Positions 1 through 11,819 are shown, counted from the first letter of the stretch. The stretch is 64,000 nucleotides of DNA from Plantago ovata (GCA_028274465.1 CM051455.1:88122871-88186870); one strand, 5' to 3'. Translations and numbers: made by a program. The notes: generated by a model from the letters alone, not told the origin.

Positions 1-1952
1 TGGAGGATCGACTTATGTCCGTCATTAGACCTTCAAGCATGAAGGAACTCCAGTCGTACTCACAAAATATATCAAAATCATCAACTATCTCTGTAAGCCT
101 CCAACTTAGGCTTGAGCTCAGGTTAACAGCAAAGAAAGCTGCCAGCAAGTAAAGGTGAATAAGGCGAGCAACGTCCTGGCCACCTACCCCATCTCCATGT
201 TTCACCTTCGCATTTAAAGTTTTTTTAAGGAGCTGCGGTGATAGCCTATATCCAGCTCCACAGCTTCTGTTCAACTTTTGGGGGAAACATCTCTTCAAAA
301 ACCCCGTAACCTTCACCCTACCACTACCAACTTCAACTGGACGCGTACCATCTTGTATGGCAAATACAAGCTTAAAGTCAAGCCGTGTGGGAACTAATAA
401 AGTCTGCCCAAACAAGAAACCAGCCTGTCCCCCAACTCGATCGTATCTTTTTAGGATTCTGGTAATGATGAAGTTCTTCTTCTTCAACTGCTTAAAAACA
501 CGGTCCTTCCTCATGTCAACAGCAGCATGCACCAAGTGTCGAAAAGGGGTACAGTCAACACAGCTCATGTCCTCATCCGTTAGAGGTAAGGCACGAAGTT
601 CTGTAACAATGCTTTGAATACAACCACGATAAACAAGACCACCTGCAAATAGTCAACAAGGGAACCAATTAAAACACAGACGCAAATTTTCTTTCATAAA
701 ATAGATTATGAAGAAAAAGCTAAACGGACCAGGTGTAGACTCATTGGCGTCTCCACAATCAGTGTCACCTACCAAATATGTCAATCAAAACATATTACAT
801 GTAACATACAACAAATATAATAACCCAAAAATATAAAAATAAGTGATACTTCTTTTCTTTAAATATATCATAGACACTTAGAGTCATTACCAACATGAAG
901 CCCCTTTCTCATAGTTTCATTGACATTATCAACATTATCAACAGATCCATGAGTTTTAGCTAAATCAAGACACAAATAAAATCATGTTAATGCATATCAG
1001 AACCACGAGAAGGTGTTATTTTGAATAATACAGAAGTGCTATTTAGAATAATACAAAACCTTGGCCTGCATAACGTTTAGAAGGCTGCTTCATTTGTTCA
1101 CTGATTAAAACGTCAGTCCGCTTATCTACATTACCCAACAAGATTCATTTATGAAAAAAATATAAAATATGTCAATGTTAACAAATAATGTATTGAAAGA
1201 GCTTGTTGCAATTAAGAATACTTAACCTCTTCTGACATTCATACTCTTGTCAATAACCTTCCTTCCCTCCTGCCGAGCACCCGACATAAAACCATATTCT
1301 ACTTATTGAACATGCAAAGAATGAAACATCAATACACTAAATTCATCACTGATGGAAAAAAAAAACAAAGCAATCGAAATTACAAAATTTAGTGCATTTA
1401 GGACAACCTCCAGAAGGATATTTTGCATTTCCACATTCTTTCAACCGCTTCTTAGGTACTCTCACCATTTCATACGAATCATCTACACCGAAAATGATAT
1501 ATCTGTTATTGTTATTATTTGATGGACATACTACACAGTGGCGATTGCACATAAGAAAATTTCTAATTAACACCGCACTCGGATCTGCATTCAAGAAATT
1601 CCGTCCCCCCCCCAAAAAAAAAAGTTAATTTAAAACACCACATAGCATGCACTTAACCTGATTCCTCAGCCGCATCCATCTTCTCCGTAAACTCCATTTC
1701 ATCATCATCTAACAACAGAAACAAACATGACTTCACTACAAAATAAATTAAAAAATACTCATACTTTACTAAACAATTGCACGGCCTTCTACCACTAAGA
1801 ATGTTAAACTACGATTTAACTATATTCATGTTTGGGAACTACTATTTCACCAAAAAAAAAGCAAATTACAGAAAATGAAAGTTAGAATTACCAGAAATCC
1901 TTCGGCTACGTTCCCGTATCTTCTTCCGACTCCCTCGAGTTAAATCATCCAT
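1..1952 (-). CDS. Multi-exon gene with DUF1985/plant-mobile-domain-like region (3' end outside window)
   Basis: Seen: the ATG is at 1952 and eight exons can be placed on the minus strand: 1952-1892, 1708-1658, 1584-1384, 1301-1227, 1125-1060, 959-891, 768-730 and 642-1. Every junction is GT-AG and every intron is phase 1, and the joined frame has no stop. The N-terminus is basic (KKIRERSRR) and is followed by an acidic segment. Exon 3 has closely spaced Cys/His residues (CNRHCVVC, later GGCPKC), possibly zinc-binding. The last exon gives about 210 residues, including LDFKLVFAIQDGT and EIVDDFDIFCEYDW. Known: these two patterns resemble the DUF1985/plant mobile domain often found upstream of Ulp1-type proteases in transposon-borne plant genes. 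Inference: a protease domain may follow beyond the left edge. The gene is divergent from the Transposase_24 gene at 3283 and may belong to the same CACTA element. It could instead be an ordinary host gene. Domain name is moderately sure; exon structure is surer. Confidence 0.68.
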
Positions 1953-3282
1953 CAATGTTATCGAAAAGTATACAAAAGCGGCCGAGCTTTCGTGACAGAG
2001 AGCAAAATGAGAAATCAAGTTCATAATTTATCAAATGCAGACAAGCAAGATAACCAAAAATGGGGATCCGTACGTTAAAAGATTAAAAGTGAAAAACTTA
2101 CCAGCTCTGTTCAATTAACACTATCCAAGATCTTGTAGTCACCGAATCAACGTCGGAACGATGTGGGTCAGAAAGGTAGGTCAGATCGAAAATGGAAGGT
2201 AGGAGCAGTAATGGGGGAAGACAGTAGAGTAAATGCTAATCGGTCTAATCTAATGGTTTCTGAATTTGGGGATTCAAAATACAAAAATCTATGTGGGTCC
2301 TATGCATATCTTTTGCTGGGAAATTATTGCAGACAAATTTTTTGGGGTTAAGTTTACGTAAGGGCCAAAATGCAAATTGCATTGTGCGTAAGAGATTGTC
2401 TCCTAATTTACAGACAAATATCAAAATGTGGTCCCAACTCCAGGGCTATGTGGGTAAATTCATGAGCAAAGTGAAAGATTTTTCTACAAAGAGCAACACG
2501 GAAATCAATGCTGGGGCTAATGAAAATAATGAGGACATGGGTGGGCAATTTGTAGATGACCCATATATATATATATATATATTTTGAATAATATGAAGAA
2601 AGTTGTCTTGAAGAAAATAAAACATTAATATATAGGAAAATAGTTAAAACGTCTCAAATCAGGTTCCTTTAATCCCAGAATTTGATGTAGCATATTTGAG
2701 TTTCTCTTGTATACTTCCATTACCTGATAGCCTTATTTGTGTTACATGAAAATGTTTTTATTGACCTAGACCCATGCAGTGATAACGAGGGTGTGTAAGT
2801 GGGTGAAGGAATTGAAGGAGTTTGCTAATATCTTATAGTTTAGTAGCAAGTCAGGTTTCTATTTGATGATATCTTACAATTTATTTTCTGTTATGTATTT
2901 TAGACTTTAGTTGATTCCAAAATTAACTTAAACATCATTCAGTTCATTTAAATGTTTGGTTTCTATTTGTTGATATTTTACAGTTTATCTTACATTTTCC
3001 TATTACTGGTTTAGACTCTTATGTAATGAATGCGCTACTACTGGTTTTATTCACTAGCAATATATATTGCACAAATGTTTTCTAGACTTCCTAAAAGCTA
3101 CTCGACAATGGAATTTTGCTGGATTTCTTATTGCATATAATCATTAATTGATATCAGTTTTTGAGAAGTAATAGTTGTTGCACTTTGCAGGTTGATACAT
3201 CTGAGAACTTGTGGGTTATTTTAGATTTTGGATATTCTTTGATATTGACTCATTGCGCGCTGTAAATTCTTTTTTTTTTAAG
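1953..3282. other. Divergent intergenic region
   Basis: No convincing gene is seen. The segment separates two divergent genes, so it should hold both promoters. A short TA microsatellite lies at about 2562-2582. An intron-acceptor-like CTTTGCAG at about 3183-3190 precedes the downstream ATG, so the plus-strand gene may have a spliced 5' untranslated exon. Short ORFs here have no recognisable motif. Confidence 0.4.
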
Positions 3283-3551
3283 ATGCCGCGCCCGCACAAC
3301 AGGAGACTGGGATTTGCGTCTGGGCCTGCTTCCGAGAGTCAGAGTGCAAACTCATATTTGAGACATGGTACCAGCTCTGGTACACGAGTTTCGGAGACCC
3401 AGCTTTCAGATCATGTATCTGGTACTCAGTTGCATGGTGATGATGGCATGCATTTGACTGATATTGATGAGGATGAAGTTGCTGATGATGGAAATCGAGT
3501 TGCTACACAAGGAAGTCAGCTGCCACGCCTTGAGCTACTTGGATCTAACAA
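3283..3551 (+). pseudogene. Exon 1 of a CACTA TNPA-like (Transposase_24) gene
   Basis: The ATG at 3283 opens a frame rich in Ser, Gly, Asp and Glu (start MPRPHNRRLGFASG) that ends at a GT donor after 3551 in phase 2. The acceptor at 3669-3670 opens exon 2, but only five exon bases (GTTAT) remain before a Copia element begins at 3676. The same five bases recur at 15474, where exon 2 resumes in the phase exon 1 requires. Low-complexity polar N-termini of this kind are usual for the Transposase_24 family. The gene is therefore physically split by 11.8 kb. Confidence 0.6.
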
Positions 3552-3675
3552 GTATATTCTCGTCGTCTCATTATATTGCATTTTATAGTAATATTATTCT
3601 TATACGTAATAAAAACATTGTATTTTCCATACTTCACGTGTCTTTAATAATTGATTGAATTACTTGATAGGTTAT

Positions 3676-4124
3676 TGTTAGGAAACTTCTAATTTTGATG
3701 AAGCAATTAACCATGCTAAATTAAGGAAAGTCCAGTAACTAGTACTCTTAAGGTCCATAGGAATTTAGAATTTTAAGGACATTGTAAAAGAGGAACGTTT
3801 GCTGAAGACTTAGAGTAGGTGCTAGATAGGTTGGTTTTACCGCTTATGATGTATCTTGTTTTCTGAAAAGACATACAACCTATTGAAGCATTTGCTGATG
3901 ATGTACTTTGTTTACACAAACAAACTATTGAAGCATTTAGAACCGCTCAGAAACTTGAAGATTTCGAAGACTGAAGACTAGAAGATTTCTGAAGACTGGT
4001 ATCTACAAAGGCACATGTTGCTCAGAAAGTGGAAACTTCAGCAACATCATTGCATAAGTGAATGAAAATCTAAACGACAGAGTAGGTTGTGCTTGCTTAA
4101 ACTGAGACTGACCACTTGCTGATG
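3676..4124 (+). repeat. Left LTR of the Sirevirus-like element (truncated by gap)
   Basis: It matches 13900-14344 almost base for base and then stops at a run of N. It should be about 1574 bp by comparison with the right LTR, so about 1.1 kb of it is not represented. Confidence 0.88.
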
Positions 4125-4224
4125 NNNNNNNNNNNNNNNNNNNNNNNNNNNNNNNNNNNNNNNNNNNNNNNNNNNNNNNNNNNNNNNNNNNNNNNNNNNN
4201 NNNNNNNNNNNNNNNNNNNNNNNN
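4125..4224. other. Assembly gap (100 N)
   Basis: Exactly 100 N, the usual placeholder for a gap of unknown length. Left of it is LTR sequence; right of it is already the gag-pre-integrase region. The rest of the left LTR, the primer-binding site, gag and protease are therefore missing from the assembly here. Confidence 0.97.
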
Positions 4225-7200
4225 GGTTCTACAAAGTCTATGGTGACGTGAAGTGGTGGATTGCATTTACATTACCATTACGGCTGAGTTCTTTATGTCA
4301 AAAATCTTAAGTTTAATCTTTTCAGCATGAGTCAGTTTGCTGACAAAGGATACTTCATCAAAAATCAAAAGTGCTGAATGTAAACTTATAGATTTCGAGA
4401 CTAAAAAGGTATTATGATGCAAGAAGATCAGGAGGCTTGTACACCGTAGATTGGTCTTCAGCATCGTTGAAAAATGCCTTGTCTCAGATCACGATTGCCT
4501 TGCTGAAAAAGCATGGTTATGGCATAAAGAACAAGTCATCTAAACTTAATCAAGACGTGAATAAGCTGTCTAAAAAGGCACTTGTAGTTGGATTACCTAA
4601 GGTTACTTTTAAGAAGGATGGTGTTTGCAATGCATGTCAGCAAGGAAAGCAAACCAAATCTTCTTTCAAGAACAAGGCAGTACCGTCAACGACAAAACCT
4701 TTACAACTTTTGCACATGGACTTGTTTGAATCTTCTTCAACAAGCTATGCTGGTAAGAAGTATGGTCTGGTGGTGGTAGATGGCTATTGAAGATTCACTT
4801 GGGTAGTATTTATCAAGCACAAATCTGAAACTAGGACTGAAATACTTAACTTGCTGAATAAGCTTGAAGTCATGAAAATGACAAGGTAAAAGTCATAAGG
4901 ACAGACCATGGTACTAAGTTTGTAAACCAGTACATAACTGAGTATTGCACTTCAAAAGGCATACAACATCAGTTATCCTCAGTAAGGACACCACAACAAA
5001 ACGGCGTTGCTGAACGGAAGAATCGTACCCTAAAAGAAGCCGCAAGAACAATGCTTGCTGACACTGAAATAAGTGAGGCTTACTGGGTTGAAGCGATTAA
5101 TACCGCCTGTTACACTCAAACAGATGTTTGATTACTAAGTAATACAACAAAACTCCTTATGAGTTGTTTGTTGGAAGACCTCCTAATATCACTCATCTAA
5201 GAGTATTTGGTTGTAAGTGTTTCGTTCTTAATAACGGTAGAGAATACCTAAGAACATTTCAACCAAAGGCAGACGAAGCGATATTTCTCGGTTACTCTTT
5301 GCATAGTAAAGCTTATAGAGTTTATAACAAAAAGGCACAAAAGATCGAAGAATCAGTGCATGTTGTATTCTACGAAAAGACACAAGGAGTGCCTGCTGAA
5401 GAAGAAATATCAGAATGTATGAAAAAGTTAATCATACATGAGCAAAGAACTGAATCTAATGCTAGGCAAATCAAGTCAATTGAACTAAATGATGATTCTG
5501 ACAATGACTCTCCTCCCCCAAGTCATGACAAGATAAATATAGTTCACGACAAGGAATTTCCAGCAAAAGACGCAGTTGCTCCGGAAGTTGCTGAAACTAT
5601 GCAACCTCCCGTGCCTGCTGATGAGTTACCACAATCTAGCAATGCTGAACAAGCAGTTGCTAATGAACCAATCTCAGCAGAGACACAAAATCCCAGTAGT
5701 ACTGAACAAGTACATGCTGAAGAGTCACATGCTGATGAGCAAACATATCAAGATCCAACGAGCAGAAAACCTGTTAGTAAATGGATTAGAGATCATCCCT
5801 CTACGGATATGATTGGTGATATTGATAAACGCCAAGTGACTAGATCCAAAGTTTCTGCTACTCATGGACTTGCTGAAGAAGCAACTGTTGTAGAAGTAGA
5901 ATCATTGTTCTCTTGCTTTATTTTAGAAATTGAACCTAAAACCATAGAAGAAGCTTTAAATCATTTTGAATGGTCAAGGCAATGCAAGAAGAACTGGATC
6001 AATTTGAAAGGAACAAAGTCTGGAAACTTGTACCACTTGCTGAAGGCAAGAAAGCTATTGGTACAAAGTGGGTGTTCAAAAACAAGTTGAGTGAGTCTGG
6101 TGAAGTAACAAGAAATAAAGCACGTTTAGTTGCTCAAGGTTACTGTCAAACTGAAGGATTGGACTATGATGAGTCTTATGCACCAGTTGCAAGATTGGAT
6201 GCAATTAGGCTTTTCTTGGCCTTTGCTGCTCATAATGACTTCATTGTTCACCAAATGGATGTTAAAAGTGCATTCTTGAATGGTGAACTTGCTGAAGAAG
6301 TCTATTTAGAACAACCCCCTGGCTTTGAATTTCCCTCAGAAATCAAGATGGTATACAAGCTTCAGAAAGCTGTATATGGTCTAAAGCAAGCACCAAGAGC
6401 ATGGTATGATACCTTGGCTAAGTTCTTGCTGGATAATGGTTTCAAGAAAGGTGAAGTTGATAAAACCTATTTACCATGAACCATGATGGTAAAATACTCT
6501 TAGTTCAAATTTATGTGGATGACATAATTTTTGGATCTAAGGACAAGCAACTTTGTGATGATTTTGCCAAACTCATGACAAACAAATTTGAAATGAGTAT
6601 GATGGGAAAATTGAATTACTTCCTAGGATTGCAAGTCAAGCAACTCAAAGATGGAATATTCATAAATCAAGCAAAGTATGCGAAAGAAATGCTCATAAAG
6701 TTTAGGATCAAAGAGGAAGAGAAACCTGAATAGATCCCTATGAGTGTTGGTACCAAATTGGACTATACTAAAGAAGATAAAAGTGTTGAAGAACACAAGT
6801 ATAGGAAGCTCATTGGTTCCTTGTTGTATTTAACAGCAAGTAGATCTGACATTCAGTATGCTGTTTGTGTGTGTGCAAGATTCCAATCTGATCCAAGAGA
6901 ATCACACTACAAAAAGGCAATTAAGATACTGAAATATGTCAAAGGTACAGTCAATGTTGGATTATGGTATCCTAAAGATTCAGGACTTGAGTTGGTAGGT
7001 TATTCTGATGCTGATCATGGAGGATCAACTCTTGATAGAAAAAGTACCTCTGGAACTTGTCAGTTTTTGGGTACTAGATTAATATCATGGTTCAGCAAGA
7101 AACAAACCTGTGTTGCCAATTCATCTACTGAATCTGAGTACATTGCAGCTGGATGTTGCACAACTCAAATCGTATGGATTCAGCAACAATTAAGAGATTA

Positions 7201-7461
7201 TGGTATTTCTGCAAAGAAAACACCAATCTTTTGTGATAATACGAGTGCTATTGCTATCACGCAAAATCCTAAGTTTCACTCAAGGACCAAACACATTGAT
7301 ATTAGACATCATTTCATTAGAGATCATGTGGAAAAGGGAGATATTGAGGTGTGAAAGTAGGTACTGATGATCAACTTGCTGACATCTTAACCAAGCCCCT
7401 ACCAGATAATAGATTCGTAATGCTAAGGTATAACCTTGGATTGATTGAATTACCTCAATAA
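4225..7461 (+). pseudogene. Copia pol (integrase, reverse transcriptase, RNase H), degenerate
   Basis: In order: gag-pre-integrase (CNACQQGKQTKSS, about 4627-4665), integrase core (TDHG, then RTPQQNGVAERKNRTL about 4987-5028), an acidic linker rich in AE and HAEE motifs, reverse transcriptase ([29 protein letters not shown], and YVDDIIFGS at about 6511-6537) and RNase H (GYSDADHGG, RTKHIDIRHHF). The end is TAA 7459-7461. Breaks: a TGA at about 4788-4790, frame loss near 4885, a stop near 5131, a frame change near 5965-6000, TGA near 6477, TAG near 6731 and TGA near 7352. The lineage-typical YVDD and DAD residues are still present. It would have made cDNA and integrated it. Called a dead Sirevirus-type pol. 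Confidence 0.88.
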
Positions 7462-8369
7462 AGGATACAATTGGCAGAATGCTGAAACAGGTATTCAGCA
7501 AGTCAAAGTACTCTTACTTCATTAAAATCTCCTTCCACTAATTTCTTCTAAGAAATGATAGGTCACTACATGATTGCTGAAACAGGCATTCAGCAAGTAA
7601 TTCCTTCAAAACGGGTATTTGTTAGGAAACTTGATCACTTGCTGAGACAGGCACTCAGTAAGAGAAAAACCTTAAAGATTGCTGAAACGGGTATTCAGAC
7701 AATCAAAGATACTGAAACAGGTATTCAAGTATCAAGGGAATATTCTGAGACGGGAACTCAGAACAAGAGCAAAACTCATTTCTCAGATTTTACCGAAGGA
7801 TATCTCAAGTACAAAGAATTTACTGATACGGGAACTCAGAAATATCTTTTAAACTTAAGAAAATATGAGATATCTAAGTAAGGGGGAACTTTCAGCAAGT
7901 ATCTAGGCTATTTATGCAAACTCGCTGAAAAGATTCTTGTCTATTTCAGCAAGCAATCTAATCCCATAAATCTCGGTAAAATCAATTTGTGACGTTAATC
8001 GGGCACAGATAAACTCGTAATAATCATGACATGAATACAATCGTGGCCATTGATTAAAAGGAGTTATTGATCTAACGGTTAACATTTCAAAGAGAGAGAG
8101 TGCTATGACGGTTTTTGTTAGTGGGCCACTACGCATTTAATGCAAAGGCTCCACTAACGCCACTGTTTCTCTGTTTTACCCTTGCTGAAAACTCAAATCG
8201 ATTGAGTTTCTCACACATCAGAGACACTATATAAAGAAGGAGTTAGAGAAATGACAAAATTCTTTAACTCACATTTCCTTTCTCTGCAAATTTTAGCCTG
8301 AATCTACTGTACCTCCGGTCAAAAAGCAAACAAAGTTTTTCGTACACATTTTCTTCTCTATATAAAGAA
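7462..8369 (+). repeat. Post-pol spacer with GCTGAAAC-GG-ATTCAG hairpin repeats
   Basis: From about 7480 to 7850 a short unit recurs seven times. Its consensus is GCTGAAACGGGTATTCAGC, whose ends (GCTGAA and TTCAGC) are reverse complements, so each copy can fold as a small hairpin. Read as protein, one frame gives AETGIQ, TETGIQ, SETGTQ and TDTGTQ in turn (7555-7881). The rest of the spacer carries TATATAAAG sequences at about 8229 and 8360, plausible core-promoter material for the following ORF. Confidence 0.6.
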
Positions 8370-10265
8370 ATGGCACTGAAAAGACAATCTTCTAAGACCT
8401 CCAAGTCGTCTAAGGTTGACAGTGCTGAGAAACGCACTGCTCAGGTGACTACTCCGGCAACAAACACAGCGAAAGTTGTGTTGAAAAACGATAGAATCAC
8501 CGAGAAACCCATGCCTCCTTCATATCTTGACACTGCAAAGTGTGAGATGATGATGCAATGGGGTGGATTCGCTAAAGAGAAGTATATCCGATACTTCTAT
8601 GAACAAGAACTTGACGGTGACAATGAAGAGGCGCTTGACTTTATCAAGCAGCAAGGCCTCATTCATTTTATAACTGCTCGCCCTAAGCAAGTGAGCATGT
8701 TAGATACTATGGAGTTCTACAACAATGCAGAAATCCAGTCCCTAACTGATAGTCAAGGAGTCACTGAAAAAATGATCTTTACTACAGTTCAGAACACGCA
8801 AATCGTCCTAAAATGGACTGATTTAGCGGAAATCTTTCAGATTCCAACCACTGGAACTGAAGATGACATCACTGCCACTGATGAAGAAATTGAAGCCTTC
8901 TACAGTGATGTCAGAAATGAGAAAATGAAGAAAGGAGAGATTGCTCCCGTGACTTGGACAAAGCACGTTAAGAGGAAGCATCTCTGCCATTCACTTGGTC
9001 TAGTAGCTCTGCTACTAATCAAAGTCTTGGACTCCCAAGTTGGAGGAATAGACCAAGTAGGCCTGAGAAGGTGGCCGCTGCTGATGCATATCTATGAGAA
9101 CAAAACGGAGCTCAACTGGGCTAAGTACATTTTCAACAGACTTGTTGATTGTGTTACTAAGTTCAAGGTTAAGGTGGAAGACAACAAAGTCTCACCTACC
9201 TTCCCAGTTATGTATGGAATAAATATATGCTTTATCCTTGAATATTTCAGGATTCAGCTGAGAAACCCATTGCCAATCAAGAAATCTGTATGCAATGTGG
9301 GAAGATCCTTCTACAAGAAGAATGTACCTAAGACTGCTGGCAAGAAACTCGAAAAATCAAAGAAGACAACAGCTGCAAATGTTGTCAGCACAAGCCAGCA
9401 AGAAAGGTATACAACAGCTGCAGATGTCACCACTCAGCAACTTAGAGATGAAACTGCTGTAGATGGTGGTGACAGAGATGAAACTACTGTAGTTGGTGAT
9501 CATGCTAACACCACTACACCCGTTGCTGAAACTGCAACTACTGACGCCTCTGTTGGGAAACTGGAGAAATCCAAGAAGAAAAAGAGGAAAGCTGATGATG
9601 ACACTCAAACTGCAGCGTCATCAGCAAACCCCGTCCCCAAGAGAAAAAGGACAAATAATCCTAGAAAGAAAACACTGGCTCGCAAGTCAGTACCAATTGT
9701 CCATGATCTCTCGGACGATTCCCAAGCAGTTGCTGAAAAACAAAGTCCAATAGATGTTGACAAGGTGGTTACTGAAACCTATGTCAGCAACGTTGAAGTG
9801 TTTGCGGAAGCCTTCAACAATCAACTCAATGTTGATCCTTCTACTGTGAATAGACCACAAGGCAGTGGAAATGAAATTCCTGCCCAAGTCCCAGATATCT
9901 ACATTGTAGATAATCTTGATGACCAAACTATGGAACCGGTTACTGATATCGCGGCTGATATAAGAACCGCGACACTTGCTGAAGCTGCCGTTGCTGAAAC
10001 GATGGTTGCTGAACAAGCAACTCATCAGGTTGCTGAAGAACCAGTTGCTGAGACAGCAATGGTTCAAGTCCCAGAAGTTGCTGAAGAAACACAAGAAGCA
10101 TTATTCGACGATGCATCTCGCGATGCAGAGAATACTGGCCCCAGTTCACCAAAGACATCAATTGACAAAGTCCATCTTGTACTGGAAGAATTAAGCCATC
10201 AAATGGAGTTGGATATTGAAGAAACATCCAACAAATCAATAGATGTTTTTTATGACAAGCAGTGA
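8370..10265 (+). CDS. Third ORF of the Sirevirus-like element, N-terminal part (env-like position)
   Basis: A 631-codon frame starts at ATG 8370, shortly after TATATAAAG at about 8360. Residues 1-40 are Lys/Ser rich. Residues about 45-310 form a globular region with WGGFAKEKYIRYFYEQEL, LKWTDLAEIFQIPTTG and LRRWPLLMHIYENKTELNW, which resembles the putative plant transposon protein domain found in third ORFs of plant retroelements. After that comes a long low-complexity tail with two basic clusters (KKKRK and KRKR, possible nuclear signals) and many VAET/AE repeats. I see no signal peptide or convincing membrane segment, so the traditional name envelope-like rests only on position. The frame is lost at about 10245-10265 and continues in another frame. 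Confidence 0.7.
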   Translation: MALKRQSSKTSKSSKVDSAEKRTAQVTTPATNTAKVVLKNDRITEKPMPPSYLDTAKCEMMMQWGGFAKEKYIRYFYEQELDGDNEEALDFIKQQGLIHFITARPKQVSMLDTMEFYNNAEIQSLTDSQGVTEKMIFTTVQNTQIVLKWTDLAEIFQIPTTGTEDDITATDEEIEAFYSDVRNEKMKKGEIAPVTWTKHVKRKHLCHSLGLVALLLIKVLDSQVGGIDQVGLRRWPLLMHIYENKTELNWAKYIFNRLVDCVTKFKVKVEDNKVSPTFPVMYGINICFILEYFRIQLRNPLPIKKSVCNVGRSFYKKNVPKTAGKKLEKSKKTTAANVVSTSQQERYTTAADVTTQQLRDETAVDGGDRDETTVVGDHANTTTPVAETATTDASVGKLEKSKKKKRKADDDTQTAASSANPVPKRKRTNNPRKKTLARKSVPIVHDLSDDSQAVAEKQSPIDVDKVVTETYVSNVEVFAEAFNNQLNVDPSTVNRPQGSGNEIPAQVPDIYIVDNLDDQTMEPVTDIAADIRTATLAEAAVAETMVAEQATHQVAEEPVAETAMVQVPEVAEETQEALFDDASRDAENTGPSSPKTSIDKVHLVLEELSHQMELDIEETSNKSIDVFYDKQ

Positions 10266-11571
10266 GCTTAAGGGTCAAGATGCTTCCGCTCAACTTGTCA
10301 TTTCAGAGACAAGGGAGATCGCTGAAACCGCGCAGCTTTCTCATCAAACAGAGCAAGCCAACAAGAAGTCTGCTGAAGAAACGGTCCCAGAAACTGAAGA
10401 AGCTGATAATGCTGAAAGGACTGAGCCACAACTTGTCCTTCCTCAGCAGGTAGTTAATTCAACCTTAAGCAAATCTTCAATTTCTGAAACTCAATCTTTT
10501 GCTAAAATTATGATCTCTCTACAGACTTCTAAAGATGCAAGTCAGACGGTTGTTGAAGCCTCTGCACTAGAATCAACACTTCCTGCTCAACAGGTAGTCA
10601 AAGTTTTTGGTAAAACAACTAAGTTTGACAACTTAGTACTTGTATCTAACTCATATTTATTTCAGGATGAACAAATGAAGGATGCTTCTCAAGCTCCTCA
10701 AGGAATGGAAATTGTACCAGCACAAACAAGTGTGCAACATGAGCTTGCTGAAACTCAGCAGGTAATTCATGTTTCAGCTTTGGACTCTAAGACAATTATC
10801 CAAACCTCTCCTGATCTAAATATTATTCTTTTTCAGGCTCTAAAGGAGACCACTGAAGTGGTGCATATCACTGAAGATCCACAAGTGAGTTCTGAGGAAC
10901 TTTACTTAAACTTCAAAAGAACAACCTTGTCAACAGTTGCTAAGTCTGTCAGTAACTGGCAAAGGTACAGAAGGATGGACTTTTCTGATCTCCATCTTCA
11001 TCTATCAAATGAGAAAAAGAGATCTTCTCTGCTGAAGCTCGAGACGTTTGTCCACTCCATACTTCCTGAAGAAATGTCATATTCTCAGCTAATGAGCTCA
11101 AATCTGATTGCTCAAATCAGAGAAAATATGAAGGCCAAATTTAAGAGTGCCTCTCCAGCTGAACAAGCTGTGATGCTCAAGGGTTCATTTGTACCCGTGG
11201 TGGCTGATCCCCACAAAATCAATGAAGAAGAGGAAGTGACGAGTGTTGCTTTATACAAGCATCTTGAGTTAGTCATTTTGACTGATGATGATGAGGAGGA
11301 AGAAGATGAAAACATCCCAACTGATCCCAGTGATGATGAAGGGAAAGATTCAAAGGATAAAAAGGACGACGATGATGACAATCAAGGTCCTAGTCCTGAT
11401 GCTGGTGGACTAAAAATGACAGTTGCTGAAACTGAACAACAAAACAATCAGCAAGCTGAACAAACACCAACTCAGCATGAATCTCAACCTGCTCCTGCTG
11501 AAACTGAAAATCAAGCACCTGTACAAGGCGCTGATACTAAGAGGAATACGCCAGAAACCGAGCTGCCTTAA
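10243..11571 (+). CDS. Third ORF of the Sirevirus-like element, middle part (shifted frame)
   Basis: A 442-codon frame overlaps the end of the previous one in a different frame, so a one-base shift separates them. The composition continues the same style: Glu/Ala/Gln rich, AETAQL and AETQQ repeats, a moderately globular stretch (KSVSNWQRYRRMDFSDLHL, about 10948-11004) and a very acidic run (DDDEEEEDE, about 11284-11310). It ends at TAA 11569-11571. A frame with the same style (LDDEEEMDEDYQRALQNSL) continues to about 11818, so a second shift is likely near 11560. Function unknown. Confidence 0.6.
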   Translation: MFFMTSSELKGQDASAQLVISETREIAETAQLSHQTEQANKKSAEETVPETEEADNAERTEPQLVLPQQVVNSTLSKSSISETQSFAKIMISLQTSKDASQTVVEASALESTLPAQQVVKVFGKTTKFDNLVLVSNSYLFQDEQMKDASQAPQGMEIVPAQTSVQHELAETQQVIHVSALDSKTIIQTSPDLNIILFQALKETTEVVHITEDPQVSSEELYLNFKRTTLSTVAKSVSNWQRYRRMDFSDLHLHLSNEKKRSSLLKLETFVHSILPEEMSYSQLMSSNLIAQIRENMKAKFKSASPAEQAVMLKGSFVPVVADPHKINEEEEVTSVALYKHLELVILTDDDEEEEDENIPTDPSDDEGKDSKDKKDDDDDNQGPSPDAGGLKMTVAETEQQNNQQAEQTPTQHESQPAPAETENQAPVQGADTKRNTPETELP

Positions 11572-11819
11572 AACATGGCAAGAGCAAGCTTTCTGATGCC
11601 GAGTTATCTTTACTCGATGCCAAGGTCACTGATACAAACCTTGATGATGAAGAAGAAATGGATGAAGATTACCAAAGAGCACTACAAAACAGTCTCCAAA
11701 TTCATGCAAGGCATACGCAGAATTTGGACATTGCTCAATCTTCAGGAGTAAAGCCACAGGAAGTCCCCTCCCTTCCACTTACTACTGGTGAAACTCCAGT
11801 AATTGAGAAAACATGTTGA

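Noticed and set aside
1733-1745. CACTACAAAATAA as a left CACTA terminal repeat
   Set aside because: It lies in an intron between two in-frame exons of the minus-strand gene and lacks the subterminal CAACGG/CTACGG repeats seen at the right end, so it is probably chance.
2163-2587. Short plus-strand ORFs near the divergent promoter region
   Set aside because: No motif, no splice support, and a frame ending in a TA repeat.
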